Source: Pseudomonas sp. RC10
Lineage (GTDB): Bacteria > Pseudomonadota > Gammaproteobacteria > Pseudomonadales > Pseudomonadaceae
Length of the DNA stretch: 64,000 bases
Direction of reading: 5' to 3'
Assembly: GCF_038397775.1 (NCBI RefSeq)
Contig: NZ_CP151650.1
Span: 2,852,001-2,916,000 of the forward strand
Shown here: positions 52,953-62,430 of the stretch, in pieces
How positions within the stretch are numbered: position 1 is the first letter of the stretch
Layout of the letters: each line of letters begins with the position of its first letter
Position numbers and translations under genes: made by a program
The notes under the pieces: generated by a model
Databases searched by the model: none
What the model saw: the letters and a program-made list of their open reading frames with translations, nothing else
What the model was told of the DNA's origin: nothing

Positions 52953-54893
52953 TCAGGTCACCTTGAAACGCTGCACCAGCGCCGTGAGTTCGATGCTCAG
53001 GCGCGACAGTTCGGCACTCGCCTCTGTGGTCCTCAAGCTGTTTTCCACCGACTCGTCCGCGATGTCGCGCACCTGCACCAGACGGCTGCTGATCTGTTTC
53101 GAGGCTTCGGTTTGCTGGTCCGCCGCGGCTGCAATGTTCAGGTTCATGCTGTGAATCGACGCCACCGAGCCGCGGATTTCGCTCAGCACCTGTCCGGCAG
53201 CCCGGGCCAGTTCCACGCTGGAGTGGCTCATGCTTTCGCTTTGCGCCATCAGCGCCGTGGCGTCCCGTGCCCCGTTCTGCAATGACAGGATGAGTTGCTC
53301 GATCTCTTGAGTGGATTGCTGCGTGCGCTGTGCGAGGCCGCGAACTTCATCGGCCACGACCGCAAACCCTCGTCCACTTTCGCCTGCACGTGCGGCTTCG
53401 ATGGCCGCATTGAGGGCGAGCAGGTTGGTCTGGTCGGCGACTTCGCGAATGACGCCCAACACCCCGTCGATCTGTTCGCTGTCATGGCGCAAGCGAGTCA
53501 TGGCCGTGCTGCATTGCGTCACGTGGGTCAGCAACTGATCGAAGTGAAGCAAGGCCTGGGCGATGATCTGGTCGCCCTCGACAGTGCGTTGCTCCGTCAC
53601 CTCGGTGGCGTGGGAGGTGTCTCGGGCGTTTTGCGCAACGTGCTGCGCGCTGGCGACCATGTCTGCGACCGCCACGGCCACTTGCGAGGTCTGCTCCCGT
53701 TGCTGTCCGGCACCCACGTCGTTTTGCGTGGTGATAACAGACAGTGCCTGGGCGGCCGAGGTCAGGCGCTCGGCACCGCCGCCAATACGGCCGATGATTT
53801 GCCGAAGCTGTTCGCCCATGTCCTGCATGGCCGTCATCATCTGGCCGATCTCGTCCCGGTTGTCGGTGCTGAATTCGCTCGACCCGAACTGGCCGGTCTT
53901 GCGCTCGCCGGTCACATCCCCCGACGCGATCTGACGGGCAAGCAGCAGGGCGCGGTTCAACGGCGGGATGATTTGTCGCGTGATGAGCCACGCGGCGCCC
54001 AGCCCCAACAACAGCGTCAGCGTGGCGGTGGTGAAGAGGAACCATTGCGCGAAACGCACATCCGCCTGACGCCCCTCGACATGCTGGCGATAGAGGGTGT
54101 CGCCCAGAGTTTGCAGCTCCTTCGCCTGTGCAAGCATCTGCGCCTTGGCCTCCAGGCTGGTTTGCATGTCCTGACGGAATTGCGCCACCTGATCCTGATA
54201 CACCAGCACGGTGCTGAGGGCTTCTTCCAACAGTTGCTGGAGGTTTTCGTTCGGCAACTGCTCCCACAAGTCGTTGCCCTGCTGGCGAATGCTGTCAGCA
54301 CTGGAGGACAGCATGCGGTGAGCGTCGTCTGTCGGGTTCTGCACGTAACTGTCGACCTGATCCTGCAACGTGGCAGTCAGTGATTGCAGTGTCACGGCGG
54401 ACTGAAGGGCGGCGCCAATGCGCACAGGGTCACCCGCCAGCGCGTCGAACAGTCCGCCGGTGACGTGCTCCAGTCGGCTTTTGATCTTGCCGATCACCGG
54501 CGTCATCAGGTGTTGGGCGTCTTGAGCGTGACGACGGGCCGCGACGAATTGGTTGAACGTGTCCTGATAGTGACCGCGCACGGCCCTGATGCGCTGGACG
54601 GACGCCAGAGCGCGGTCACCGGAATCGCTCTGGACGCTGGCGACGATCTGGTCGAACCGTTCGATTTCCTGGTGAAAGGCTTCAACCGCCGACGCCTCCA
54701 TGCCGCGGTCGAAGTCATGCTCCTGAAGGCGAATCTTCGCGATCTGACTGTCCAGGGAAATGCTGTCCACCAGCGACTGGCTGCGGGTGGCGAGTTGGTT
54801 GACGTTATACAGCGCGCTCCAGGTCAGCAGCGCGGTCAACAGCAGTACCGCACCAAACCCGGCGATCAATTTGCCCCTGACCGACGTCATCAT
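52953..54893 (-). CDS. Methyl-accepting chemotaxis protein with HBM-type sensor
   Basis: 646 residues. TM1 at about 8-28, a periplasmic all-helical sensor of about 250 residues (30-282), TM2 at about 284-304, then HAMP and the cytoplasmic signalling domain with the hairpin tip [20 protein letters not shown] 250-residue helical sensor fits the HBM (helical bimodular) class, known for organic-acid receptors. The start codon overlaps the stop of the chlorite-dismutase-family gene (ATGA). A C-terminal CheR-binding pentapeptide is absent. The ligand is unknown. Confidence 0.9.
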   Translation of the reverse strand: MMTSVRGKLIAGFGAVLLLTALLTWSALYNVNQLATRSQSLVDSISLDSQIAKIRLQEHDFDRGMEASAVEAFHQEIERFDQIVASVQSDSGDRALASVQRIRAVRGHYQDTFNQFVAARRHAQDAQHLMTPVIGKIKSRLEHVTGGLFDALAGDPVRIGAALQSAVTLQSLTATLQDQVDSYVQNPTDDAHRMLSSSADSIRQQGNDLWEQLPNENLQQLLEEALSTVLVYQDQVAQFRQDMQTSLEAKAQMLAQAKELQTLGDTLYRQHVEGRQADVRFAQWFLFTTATLTLLLGLGAAWLITRQIIPPLNRALLLARQIASGDVTGERKTGQFGSSEFSTDNRDEIGQMMTAMQDMGEQLRQIIGRIGGGAERLTSAAQALSVITTQNDVGAGQQREQTSQVAVAVADMVASAQHVAQNARDTSHATEVTEQRTVEGDQIIAQALLHFDQLLTHVTQCSTAMTRLRHDSEQIDGVLGVIREVADQTNLLALNAAIEAARAGESGRGFAVVADEVRGLAQRTQQSTQEIEQLILSLQNGARDATALMAQSESMSHSSVELARAAGQVLSEIRGSVASIHSMNLNIAAAADQQTEASKQISSRLVQVRDIADESVENSLRTTEASAELSRLSIELTALVQRFKVT

Positions 54894-55465
54894 GCCGGGC
54901 CTGCCTGCACCAGACGGATGTCCACTTCCCGGTCGACGAATTGCCATTCCGCCGATTCGCGCAATTGCGCCAGCAGATCGTCGAACGCGGCACTGTCCGC
55001 AGGGGCAAACTCGAACCAGGTGACGAAATCAAAGGGCTGAGCCATGGCAAGGTCGCGGCAGTGGTACAGCCGGCGGGCGATGGCGGGGAGGTAGCGCATG
55101 CCGATGGCAATGTGGTTGGACTGCGTTTCGATGATCGCTCGGCGCTCGTCCTGGGTCAGCGCCCACCACGCCGGATTCTTGCGCAGCGCGATCAAGGCCG
55201 CGCAGGTGGCGGCGGGGCGCCCGAGATCGGGCTGGCGGGCAGCGAGCGCGGTTTTCTCATCGCGGGTCACGTAGCGCTCGTTGCTGGTAATGCCTTGCAG
55301 GTGCCAGACGGACACGCGTGGGGCCTCACCTGCGACGCCCGGCAGAACCGACACGCGCGCGGCATCTGGCAACGGCGCCCCCGTAAGGTTTGTCTGACGC
55401 TGAATCTGCCAGGACCCTTGTTCCCCGCCGATAAAACTGAACAGCCGTTGTGATGTTGCGCTCAT
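54890..55465 (-). CDS. Chlorite dismutase-family haem protein (short type)
   Basis: 191 residues, the length of the short, dimeric Cld lineage. [20 protein letters not shown] carries the candidate proximal haem ligand His118; 13 residues later is Arg131 ([10 protein letters not shown]), the spacing I recall for the haem His and catalytic distal Arg of the Nitrobacter enzyme. [10 protein letters not shown] and [12 protein letters not shown] are family motifs. Clds decompose chlorite to chloride and oxygen; relatives make haem b. It is translationally coupled to a chemoreceptor and lies 52 bases after an HD-GYP gene. No chlorate reductase is nearby. Confidence 0.85.
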   Translation of the reverse strand: MSATSQRLFSFIGGEQGSWQIQRQTNLTGAPLPDAARVSVLPGVAGEAPRVSVWHLQGITSNERYVTRDEKTALAARQPDLGRPAATCAALIALRKNPAWWALTQDERRAIIETQSNHIAIGMRYLPAIARRLYHCRDLAMAQPFDFVTWFEFAPADSAAFDDLLAQLRESAEWQFVDREVDIRLVQAGPA

Positions 55466-55517
55466 CGTGAATACTCGAAGAAGACTGCACGGCTCGGGTG
55501 CAGCGTGTGGATGAACA

Positions 55518-56420
55518 TCAGGCAGCCACCGACGGTGTGAGCCGTTGGGCGAGGTGCTGGATCAACGCCTGATCGGGGACCGGTTTCAACTGGTCAGCCG
55601 TGCCTTTTTTGCCGGTGCCACGGACCCTGAGCAGGTTCCCCTGATCGGGCCGATAAAGTTCGTAACCCATTTCGCAGGCCGGGCAGAACACCAGATCGCC
55701 TGCGCCATGGGTGCGCGACACGACGACCGTGGGCCCGCAGTTCTCGCAGCGCCTGAGCGGAATGCCGGCATCGGTATGGCCCAAAATGTGCTGCAACCCG
55801 CCTTCACGGCCCAGGCTGACGAACAAATGCGCATAAGCCTCGTGAAACTGGCTGCCTGCGCTGTCCTCGACGATCTTCAGTGCGTCATCGAGTGGCATGC
55901 CCTTGCGATAGGGCCGGTCGCTGGTCATTGCGTCGAAGGCATCGCAAATGCCGGTGATGGCGGCCATTCGCGGAATCTGGTCGCCGCTCAGTCCTCGCGG
56001 ATAGCCCCGTCCGTTGGGCATTTCGTGGTGGGACCAGACCGCATCCATTACCAGCCCGGCCAGCGGGTGGGTTTCCAGTAAACGTTTGCCGATCTCGGGA
56101 TGGGTCTTGATGACGTCGTATTCGTTCTCCTCAAGCCGACCTGCTTTGCGCAGCACCGCATCGGGAATGCCGATCTTGCCCAGGTCATGAACAAAACCTC
56201 CCAGCGCGATCAATTGCACCTCGGTCGCGGGCAGACCGGCTTTATCTGCCAGCAGCGCGCAATACTGAGAAACCCGCCACAAATGCCCGCCGGTGTAGGG
56301 GTCCCGTGCTTCCACCAACCAGGCCATCGACAACAGGCTCGCCAACAATGGCGTGTCGGCGGAGGGCGATGGGGGCACTGGCGTTCCCAGCCAGTCGTTC
56401 AACCTTTGCATCAGTTTCAT
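55518..56420 (-). CDS. HD-GYP phosphodiesterase with C-terminal zinc-ribbon-like domain
   Basis: 300 residues. The HD-GYP domain spans about 25-200: His46 (GGHLWRV), HD at 78-79 (FVHDLGKIGIPD), HHE at 121-123 and an intact GYP at 129-131, so c-di-GMP hydrolysis is plausible. A tail with CENCG ... FCPAC (about 224-250) looks like a zinc ribbon, an unusual addition. There is no receiver or membrane segment, so the input signal may enter through the tail. First gene of the HD-GYP/Cld/MCP operon. Confidence 0.86.
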   Translation of the reverse strand: MKLMQRLNDWLGTPVPPSPSADTPLLASLLSMAWLVEARDPYTGGHLWRVSQYCALLADKAGLPATEVQLIALGGFVHDLGKIGIPDAVLRKAGRLEENEYDVIKTHPEIGKRLLETHPLAGLVMDAVWSHHEMPNGRGYPRGLSGDQIPRMAAITGICDAFDAMTSDRPYRKGMPLDDALKIVEDSAGSQFHEAYAHLFVSLGREGGLQHILGHTDAGIPLRRCENCGPTVVVSRTHGAGDLVFCPACEMGYELYRPDQGNLLRVRGTGKKGTADQLKPVPDQALIQHLAQRLTPSVAA

Positions 56421-56729
56421 GGGGTATCGGCTTCCGAAGGAGGAGTGAGCACGGCTGGCTTTGTGCCGCTATGCCACCCATTTCGTTGGCGAAGAGCGTT
56501 TGGTTACAGGCCTTTGAAATATTTTTTTGGGGGCGGCGTGGAGGTGGCAATTTTGGTGAGTCGGCTGTGGCACAGGCTGAGCAAGCTCATCGGAGCCTGT
56601 GCATTTTTTATCAGCCGTTGAGATCAGATGGTGAATTTTCAAGTGCCTTTGGCGAACCTAAAATCGACTCCCCTGTTTGAATACGGCTGTTCTGCAATGA
56701 CCTGCCGATCTTTTTTGGAGAGTAGAACC
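56421..56729. promoter_or_regulatory. Divergent intergenic region, HD-GYP operon / SDR
   Basis: 309 bases that must hold the promoter of the leftward chemoreceptor operon and that of the SDR gene. An AT-rich patch (GAAATATTTTTTTGG near 56516-56530) is present. No operator or repeat is recognised. Confidence 0.4.
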
Positions 56730-57443
56730 ATGAGAAATTCGCAAAAAGTCGCCATCGTCACCGGCGCATCCCAAGGTCTTGGCGCGGCAATCGTCGCGGG
56801 CTATCGCAATGCCGGTTTTGCCGTGATCGCGAATTCCCGGAACATCAAGCCATCGTCGGACGCGGGCGTTATCGCCGTGCCGGGTGACATCGCCAGCCGC
56901 GAAACGGCGCAGAAGCTGATCGACACCGCCATTGAACGTTTCGGTCGCGTCGACACGCTGATCAACAATGCCGGCATCTTTATCGGTAAGCCGTTCACGG
57001 AATACACCGCCGATGACCTGGCCCGCATGCTGCAAACCAATATTCACGGCTTCTTCAACATTACCCAGCTGGCCATCCCGGAAATGCTGAAGCACAAGAA
57101 CGGCCACATCGTTCAAATCACGACCACCTTGGTCAACCAGGCGTTGACTGATATTCCAGCGGGCCTGGCACTGATCACCAAAGGGGGCCTGGACGCGGTC
57201 ACTCGCGGTCTGGCCATCGAATACGCGACTCAGGGCATCCGCGTGAATTCCGTGGCACCCGGCATTATCAAGACGCCAATGCACGGTCCGGAAAATCATG
57301 AGTTCCTGGGCAAGCTGCACCCAATGGGCCGTATGGGTGAAGAGCAGGAAATCGTTGATGCCGTGATGTACTTGGAAAACGGCGCGTTCGTCACCGGCGA
57401 GCGCTTGAACGTCGACGGCGGCCAGCACGCCGGTCGCTGGTAA
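56730..57443 (+). CDS. SDR-family protein lacking the catalytic tyrosine
   Basis: 237 residues. The NAD(P) motif TGASQGLG (11-18) and INNAGIF are normal. The active site is not: the YxxxK motif reads ALITK, with Ala147 in place of Tyr and Lys151 kept, and the Ser position lies in ITTT. I know this LxxLTKGGL form from a subgroup of proteobacterial SDRs, so it is a family trait rather than a decay event. Its reaction is unknown and may not be a standard dehydrogenation. GGAG lies nine bases before the ATG at 56730. Confidence 0.84.
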   Translation: MRNSQKVAIVTGASQGLGAAIVAGYRNAGFAVIANSRNIKPSSDAGVIAVPGDIASRETAQKLIDTAIERFGRVDTLINNAGIFIGKPFTEYTADDLARMLQTNIHGFFNITQLAIPEMLKHKNGHIVQITTTLVNQALTDIPAGLALITKGGLDAVTRGLAIEYATQGIRVNSVAPGIIKTPMHGPENHEFLGKLHPMGRMGEEQEIVDAVMYLENGAFVTGERLNVDGGQHAGRW

Positions 57444-57692
57444 TCGACGGCTTGTCGACGCGGGTCGTGGATCACGCGGCGCCGCTCTGAATGCGCGGCT
57501 CGCAGCACGGTGTTTGGTGTCGCACTTGAGAGCGAGTCGGGGGTGGTTTCGGAATGAAGGGCGGGGCGGGAACTCGCGGCCTCGCTTGATTTCGAAAGGG
57601 CCACACCCGGTTGTCATTCCGGGCCCAGGCCTCACGCTTTAACGCTGTCTTAACCAGCGAGTGGAAGCCTGCCTTTTTTCAGAGGGCTTTTC

Positions 57693-58715
57693 ATGTTGCG
57701 ATCAGAACTCTCGCGCCTGGCGTTCGCCTGTGCGTTCATTGTCACGGCAACCACCGCCGCTGCGGCCGATGCTTCCACGTCCCGCTATGGGGAAAATCTG
57801 GAAGGCTTCAAATACCCTTATCCGTTGCATTATTTCGCCTTCGAATCCCAAGGCACCCAGCTGCAAATGGGCTACATGGACGTGCCGCCCACAGCGAACG
57901 CCAACGGTCGAACGGCGGTGTTGATGCACGGCAAGAATTTTTGCGGCGCCACCTGGGAAGACAGCATCAAATCCCTGAGCGCTGGCGGATATCGCGTGGT
58001 CGTGCCCGACCAGATCGGCTTTTGCACCTCGACCAAACCGGATCACTATCAATACAGTTTCCATCAGCTGGCGGACAACACCCATGGGTTGCTGGCCAGC
58101 CTCGGCATCAAGAACGCTGACATCATCGGTCACTCTACGGGCGGCATGCTTGCCGCTCGCTACGCGCTGAGCTACCCCGAGCAGACCGCTAAACTCGTCA
58201 TGGTCAACCCCATCGGCCTGGAAGACTGGAAAGCGAAAGGGGTGCCGTGGCGCAGCGTCGATCAGTGGTATCAGCGTGAAATGAAGCTTAATGCCGACGG
58301 CATTCGCAAATACGAGCAGGCGACCTATTACGCTGGCCACTGGAAGACGGAATACGAGCGCTGGGTGGACATGCTCGCGGGGCTGAACGCGGGTGCCGGG
58401 CATCAGAAAGTGGCGTGGAACTCCGCGCTGATCTACGACATGATTTTCACCCAGCCGGTCGTTTACGAGTTGCCCAGCCTCAAGGTGCCCACGGTGTTGC
58501 TGATCGGTGATGCCGACACCACGGCGATTGGCAGCGACATTGCGCCACCCGAGGTGAAAGCCCGGATCGGGCATTACAACGTCCTGGGCAAAGAAACCGC
58601 CAAGCTCATCCCGGGCGCCAGGCTGGTGGAGTTCCCCGGGAAAGGACACGCACCACAAATGGAAGATCCGGTGCTGTTCAACAAGACGCTGCTCACCGAG
58701 CTGGACCGCAACTGA
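57693..58715 (+). CDS. Exported alpha/beta hydrolase
   Basis: 340 residues. A signal peptide (about 1-25, cut after AAA) precedes the hydrolase fold. Nucleophile Ser148 in GHSTGG, acid Asp in LLIGDADTTAIG and His in GKGHAPQMEDP form the triad; the oxyanion region is LMHGKNFCGATWED. The lid is about 190-260. It may be an esterase or haloperoxidase-like enzyme of the periplasm; the substrate is unknown. AGAGGGC precedes the ATG. A strong terminator follows. Confidence 0.88.
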   Translation: MLRSELSRLAFACAFIVTATTAAAADASTSRYGENLEGFKYPYPLHYFAFESQGTQLQMGYMDVPPTANANGRTAVLMHGKNFCGATWEDSIKSLSAGGYRVVVPDQIGFCTSTKPDHYQYSFHQLADNTHGLLASLGIKNADIIGHSTGGMLAARYALSYPEQTAKLVMVNPIGLEDWKAKGVPWRSVDQWYQREMKLNADGIRKYEQATYYAGHWKTEYERWVDMLAGLNAGAGHQKVAWNSALIYDMIFTQPVVYELPSLKVPTVLLIGDADTTAIGSDIAPPEVKARIGHYNVLGKETAKLIPGARLVEFPGKGHAPQMEDPVLFNKTLLTELDRN

Positions 58716-58731
58716 TAGCGTGAGGTGCGTA

Positions 58732-58766
58732 AAGGGAAGCCGCTGTCGGGGGGCTTCCCTTTTTTG
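58732..58766 (+). terminator. Rho-independent terminator after the alpha/beta hydrolase
   Basis: AAGGGAAGCC ... GGCTTCCCTT stem with a 10-base loop and six T residues. It also separates this gene from the convergent kinase gene at 58790. Confidence 0.92.
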
Positions 58767-58789
58767 TATTCGGTTCTCAGCGCTCACCG

Positions 58790-61700
58790 CTAGGATTGGC
58801 GGTGCTGAAGCAATGCGCGTTCGAGCCTCATCAGTGCGCCTCTCAATGCCTGTGCGTGATCCTTCAGCGTGATCGGCGGGCTTTCGTCGTCACAGGCGTG
58901 TTCAAGCTGGTCGCAAAGAGCAATGACCTCACTGGCGCTGATGATCCGCGCGGCGCCTTTGATCTTGTGTGCAATGTCGCGCATCTCCTGGCGATTGCCC
59001 CGTGTGCTCACGTCGTTCAGCTCTTGGGCATCGTCACGACAGCTGCTGATCAACTGTTTGATCAGGTGTTCGATCATCGTCGGACGGTCGCCGGTCAGCG
59101 CCAGGATACTGCCCATGTCGAATGGTGGATTTTCGGTCTTGAGCCCCCGGTAGCGCTGCCCGACCCCGATTCGTGACAGCCGATCATTGAGCGCGGTGAG
59201 GCTGATCGGCTTGAACAGGCAATCGTCCATGCCGGCCTCGCGGCAGCGCAGGATCTCCTCGGGTTGTGCATTGGCGGTGAAGCCGAGAATGGTGCACGGT
59301 TGCTGACCACCCTCACGTTCGTGGGTGCGGATTGCCCGTGTCAGGTCGTACCCATTCATGACGGGCATGTTGCAATCGACGATCACCAGATCGAAGTGTC
59401 GGGCCAGCCAATGCTCCAACCCTTGGGCCCCCTGTTCGGCCACCTCGCAACGATGCCCCAGGAACTCCAGTTGCTGGCAGAGCAACAGGCGGTTGGCGGG
59501 ATGATCGTCGACCACCAGAATGTCCAGCGTCGCGCTGTCATGCTCGCCGTTCTCCTTGACCACGGGAAGGTTGGCCAGCGGGTCGAGAGGCGTCAGGTCG
59601 AACATCATGTGCACGCGGGTGCCCTGGCCGGGCTCACTGTCGAGGGTCAGGGTGCCGCCCATCATTTCGCACAGACTGCGACAGATGACCAGTCCCAGCC
59701 CGGCGCCGGTTCGGGCCAGTTGCCCGCTGTTGTCCGCCTGAGCGAAGGGCGCGAACAGCCGGGCCTGATCCTCCCGTGTAATGCCGATGCCGCTGTCCTG
59801 GATGACCACGTGCAGGCGAACCTGTTGCTCGGTGGCGGAGTCCTCGGCTTGCAGGCTGATGCGGACCTGGCCCTGCTGGGTGAACTTGATCGCGTTGCTG
59901 ATGAGGTTGGAAAGAATCTGCTTGAAGCGCAGGGGATCGATGAGCACATCGATGTTGATGCGGCTGTCCAGGTCCAGTTGCAGCGACAGGCTTTTTTGCC
60001 GGGCAAGGCCGTCGAAAACCCGGACCACCGACTCTACCAACTGCCGAAGATTCGCCCGCTCAGGACTGAGGGTCAGGCGGCCCGATTCGATGCGCGCGAT
60101 GTCGAGAATGTCGCCAATCAGCTCCAGCAGGTCCTTGGCGGAGCTGTACGCCACTTCAATGGCAGGACGGTCGAGCTGACCCTGATCCGCACGTTTGAGG
60201 GCCAGTTCGAGCATGCCAATGACAGCGTTCATTGGTGTCCGGATTTCATGGCTCATGGTCGCCAGAAAAGTACTCTTGGCGCGGTTCGCGTCGTCAGCCT
60301 GTTGTTTGGCTGTTTGCAGTTCCTCGATCAATTGGCGGCGTTCGCTGATGTCGATCCAGCCGCCGATAATGCCTTGTACCTTGCCGAGGGAATCCCGGAA
60401 CGGAAGAATCCAGTGGTAGATGGTTAATGAGCGATCACCGATGTGCAGCGAACGGTCGAGGATCAGCGGCGTGTCGTTCTGCATGACCTGTTGATAGTCA
60501 GCAACGTACTGCCGGGCTTCCTGGGCATCGCTCAGCACCCCGTCGAGGATGCTCTTGCCGATCACGTCTTCGCGGTTAGCCGAAAAGGCGGTCAGGTAGC
60601 TGTCGTTGCACAGTTGCAGCAACCCGGCACTGTCGCGCACGTAGATGGGGTGGGGCGTGCCGTTGACCAGCGCGCTCATGAATTCGAACTGGTCACCCAG
60701 CGCACGTTCGGCACGTACGCGCTGCTTGATCTGACGCCGCATCCAGGCGTTCCAGGCCAGCAAGCCGAGCAGCAACAGGCCCGCGCCGATGACGATCTGA
60801 TAAATCAGCAGTTGATAGTCCTGCCAGGCGCCACCCCCTGAAGGGACATAAGTGCGCCAGCGGTTGTTGATCACCGCCAGGTCTTCCGGCGCAATGCTCG
60901 ACAGCGCCTTGTCGATGATGCCGCTCAGTTCCGGGGCGTTGCGCGACGTTGCCATGGCGATGCGCGCCGGGTCACGGCCCACCGTTACCCGCATCTGCAA
61001 GGCATCGCTCAGCCCGCGTGATGAGATGAAATAATTGGCGCTGAACAACGAGGTGATAGCCCCTTCCACGCGACCATGGGCCAGCATGTCGAGCGCCTGG
61101 GCGGGATTGTCGACTTCCACGGGGTAAATGCGCGGGTACGCTTGCTGGAGGTATTCCATCACCGGGCTGCCGAGGGTGAGGGCAATACGTTTGTCTTCCA
61201 GTTGATCGAGATTGGATGGACTGGACGTTTCCTTGCGGGTCACCAGCACAAAGGCGTTGTCCATGTAGGGGCGACTGAAGTTGAAGCGGTTTTCGCGTTC
61301 GTCGCTGGGCACCATGGCGCCGATAAGGTCGGCCTGCCCTTGGGTCAGCCGGTTCATCATGTCGCGCATGCTCGGCGCGTGACTGACCTCGAAGCGCAGC
61401 CCGGTGCGCAGCTTGACAAGGTCCAGCAGGTCCGCCGTCAGGCCGCGAAAGTTACCGTTGACGTCGAAAAAAGTCAGCGGTGCGTAAGCGTCGTTGATCA
61501 CCACCCGAACCGTTGGATGCTGGGCGATCCAGCGTTCCTCGCGTTGGGTCAGTTGCAGTTTCTGGTCAGTGAGCAGCAGGTCGGCCCCTGCACCCCAGCG
61601 TTTGGAAATGGCGATGCGTTCCTCGATGGGAATGCCTTTGAGGACCAGGTTGACGATCTCCAGCAGCGCTGTGTTGTCGCCTTTGACGGCAAAGCTGAAC

Positions 61701-62422
61701 CCGTTGGGCTCGTGCTTGCCAAAGTTGGCCATCTGAACGTTGTTGAGGTAACCCTTGTTGATGACGTAGTGGGTTGAAATGGCGTCGCCCAGAAAGACGT
61801 CGGCCTGATTGAACGCGACCGCATTGATCGCGCTCTGGAATGACGGGAATGTCTGCAAGCTCGCCTTGGGGTAAAGCGCGCTGATTTCGTCCGGAGGCAG
61901 GTAGTGATAGACCATGCTCAGGCGCAGGCCATTGAGACCATCGGTCAGACTCCGGTTCTCGCCCGTACGCGTCACCAGTACCGGCTGGTCAACGGCGTAC
62001 GGAGACGAAAGCTTGAGTTCGGACGCAGCGGCCTCGTAACCGTTGGCGCTGCCCAGCAGGTCGATTTCCCCGCTCAGCAGTGCGTCGATGGCCGCGTTCC
62101 TTGAGTCATAGCGCAGGACCCTGATGGGCAGGTCCAGTGCCCGCCCCAGAATACCCGTGTAGTCGGCGGTGAAGCCTTCGTAATCACGGCCGGTGAGGGT
62201 CATGTCGAAAGGGGGGTAGTCCGGAGCGGAAGTGCCCAGAACCAGCTCGCGCTTGTTGCGCACCCACTGCCACTGCGTCCGGTCCAGCGTCACATCCATG
62301 TGCGCCGGGTTGGCACGGCTGAGCAGGGTATAGCGTTCGGCCGCAGCCGATCCGGCATGAATACCCATGCTCAGGCACGCCAACACGCATGCTATCCAAT
62401 AGTCCTTTAGCCCCTTAGACAT
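58790..62422 (-). CDS. BvgS/RocS1-type unorthodox hybrid sensor kinase
   Basis: 1210 residues. A signal peptide is followed by two periplasmic Venus-flytrap domains (about 55-280 and 300-520), one membrane helix (about 537-560), PAS (about 575-695), HisKA with His725 (TMSHEIRTPMN), HATPase, receiver with Asp1016 (LVIVDCNMPVMNG) and HPt with His1152 (DIAHKIKGAA). All four phosphorelay residues are present. The ATG at 62422 is chosen; a GTG at 62434 overlaps the regulator's stop codon (GTGA) and would couple translation. Cognate regulator is the gene just upstream. Signal unknown. Confidence 0.92.
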   Translation of the reverse strand: MSKGLKDYWIACVLACLSMGIHAGSAAAERYTLLSRANPAHMDVTLDRTQWQWVRNKRELVLGTSAPDYPPFDMTLTGRDYEGFTADYTGILGRALDLPIRVLRYDSRNAAIDALLSGEIDLLGSANGYEAAASELKLSSPYAVDQPVLVTRTGENRSLTDGLNGLRLSMVYHYLPPDEISALYPKASLQTFPSFQSAINAVAFNQADVFLGDAISTHYVINKGYLNNVQMANFGKHEPNGFSFAVKGDNTALLEIVNLVLKGIPIEERIAISKRWGAGADLLLTDQKLQLTQREERWIAQHPTVRVVINDAYAPLTFFDVNGNFRGLTADLLDLVKLRTGLRFEVSHAPSMRDMMNRLTQGQADLIGAMVPSDERENRFNFSRPYMDNAFVLVTRKETSSPSNLDQLEDKRIALTLGSPVMEYLQQAYPRIYPVEVDNPAQALDMLAHGRVEGAITSLFSANYFISSRGLSDALQMRVTVGRDPARIAMATSRNAPELSGIIDKALSSIAPEDLAVINNRWRTYVPSGGGAWQDYQLLIYQIVIGAGLLLLGLLAWNAWMRRQIKQRVRAERALGDQFEFMSALVNGTPHPIYVRDSAGLLQLCNDSYLTAFSANREDVIGKSILDGVLSDAQEARQYVADYQQVMQNDTPLILDRSLHIGDRSLTIYHWILPFRDSLGKVQGIIGGWIDISERRQLIEELQTAKQQADDANRAKSTFLATMSHEIRTPMNAVIGMLELALKRADQGQLDRPAIEVAYSSAKDLLELIGDILDIARIESGRLTLSPERANLRQLVESVVRVFDGLARQKSLSLQLDLDSRINIDVLIDPLRFKQILSNLISNAIKFTQQGQVRISLQAEDSATEQQVRLHVVIQDSGIGITREDQARLFAPFAQADNSGQLARTGAGLGLVICRSLCEMMGGTLTLDSEPGQGTRVHMMFDLTPLDPLANLPVVKENGEHDSATLDILVVDDHPANRLLLCQQLEFLGHRCEVAEQGAQGLEHWLARHFDLVIVDCNMPVMNGYDLTRAIRTHEREGGQQPCTILGFTANAQPEEILRCREAGMDDCLFKPISLTALNDRLSRIGVGQRYRGLKTENPPFDMGSILALTGDRPTMIEHLIKQLISSCRDDAQELNDVSTRGNRQEMRDIAHKIKGAARIISASEVIALCDQLEHACDDESPPITLKDHAQALRGALMRLERALLQHRQS

Positions 62423-62430
62423 CCTATCTC

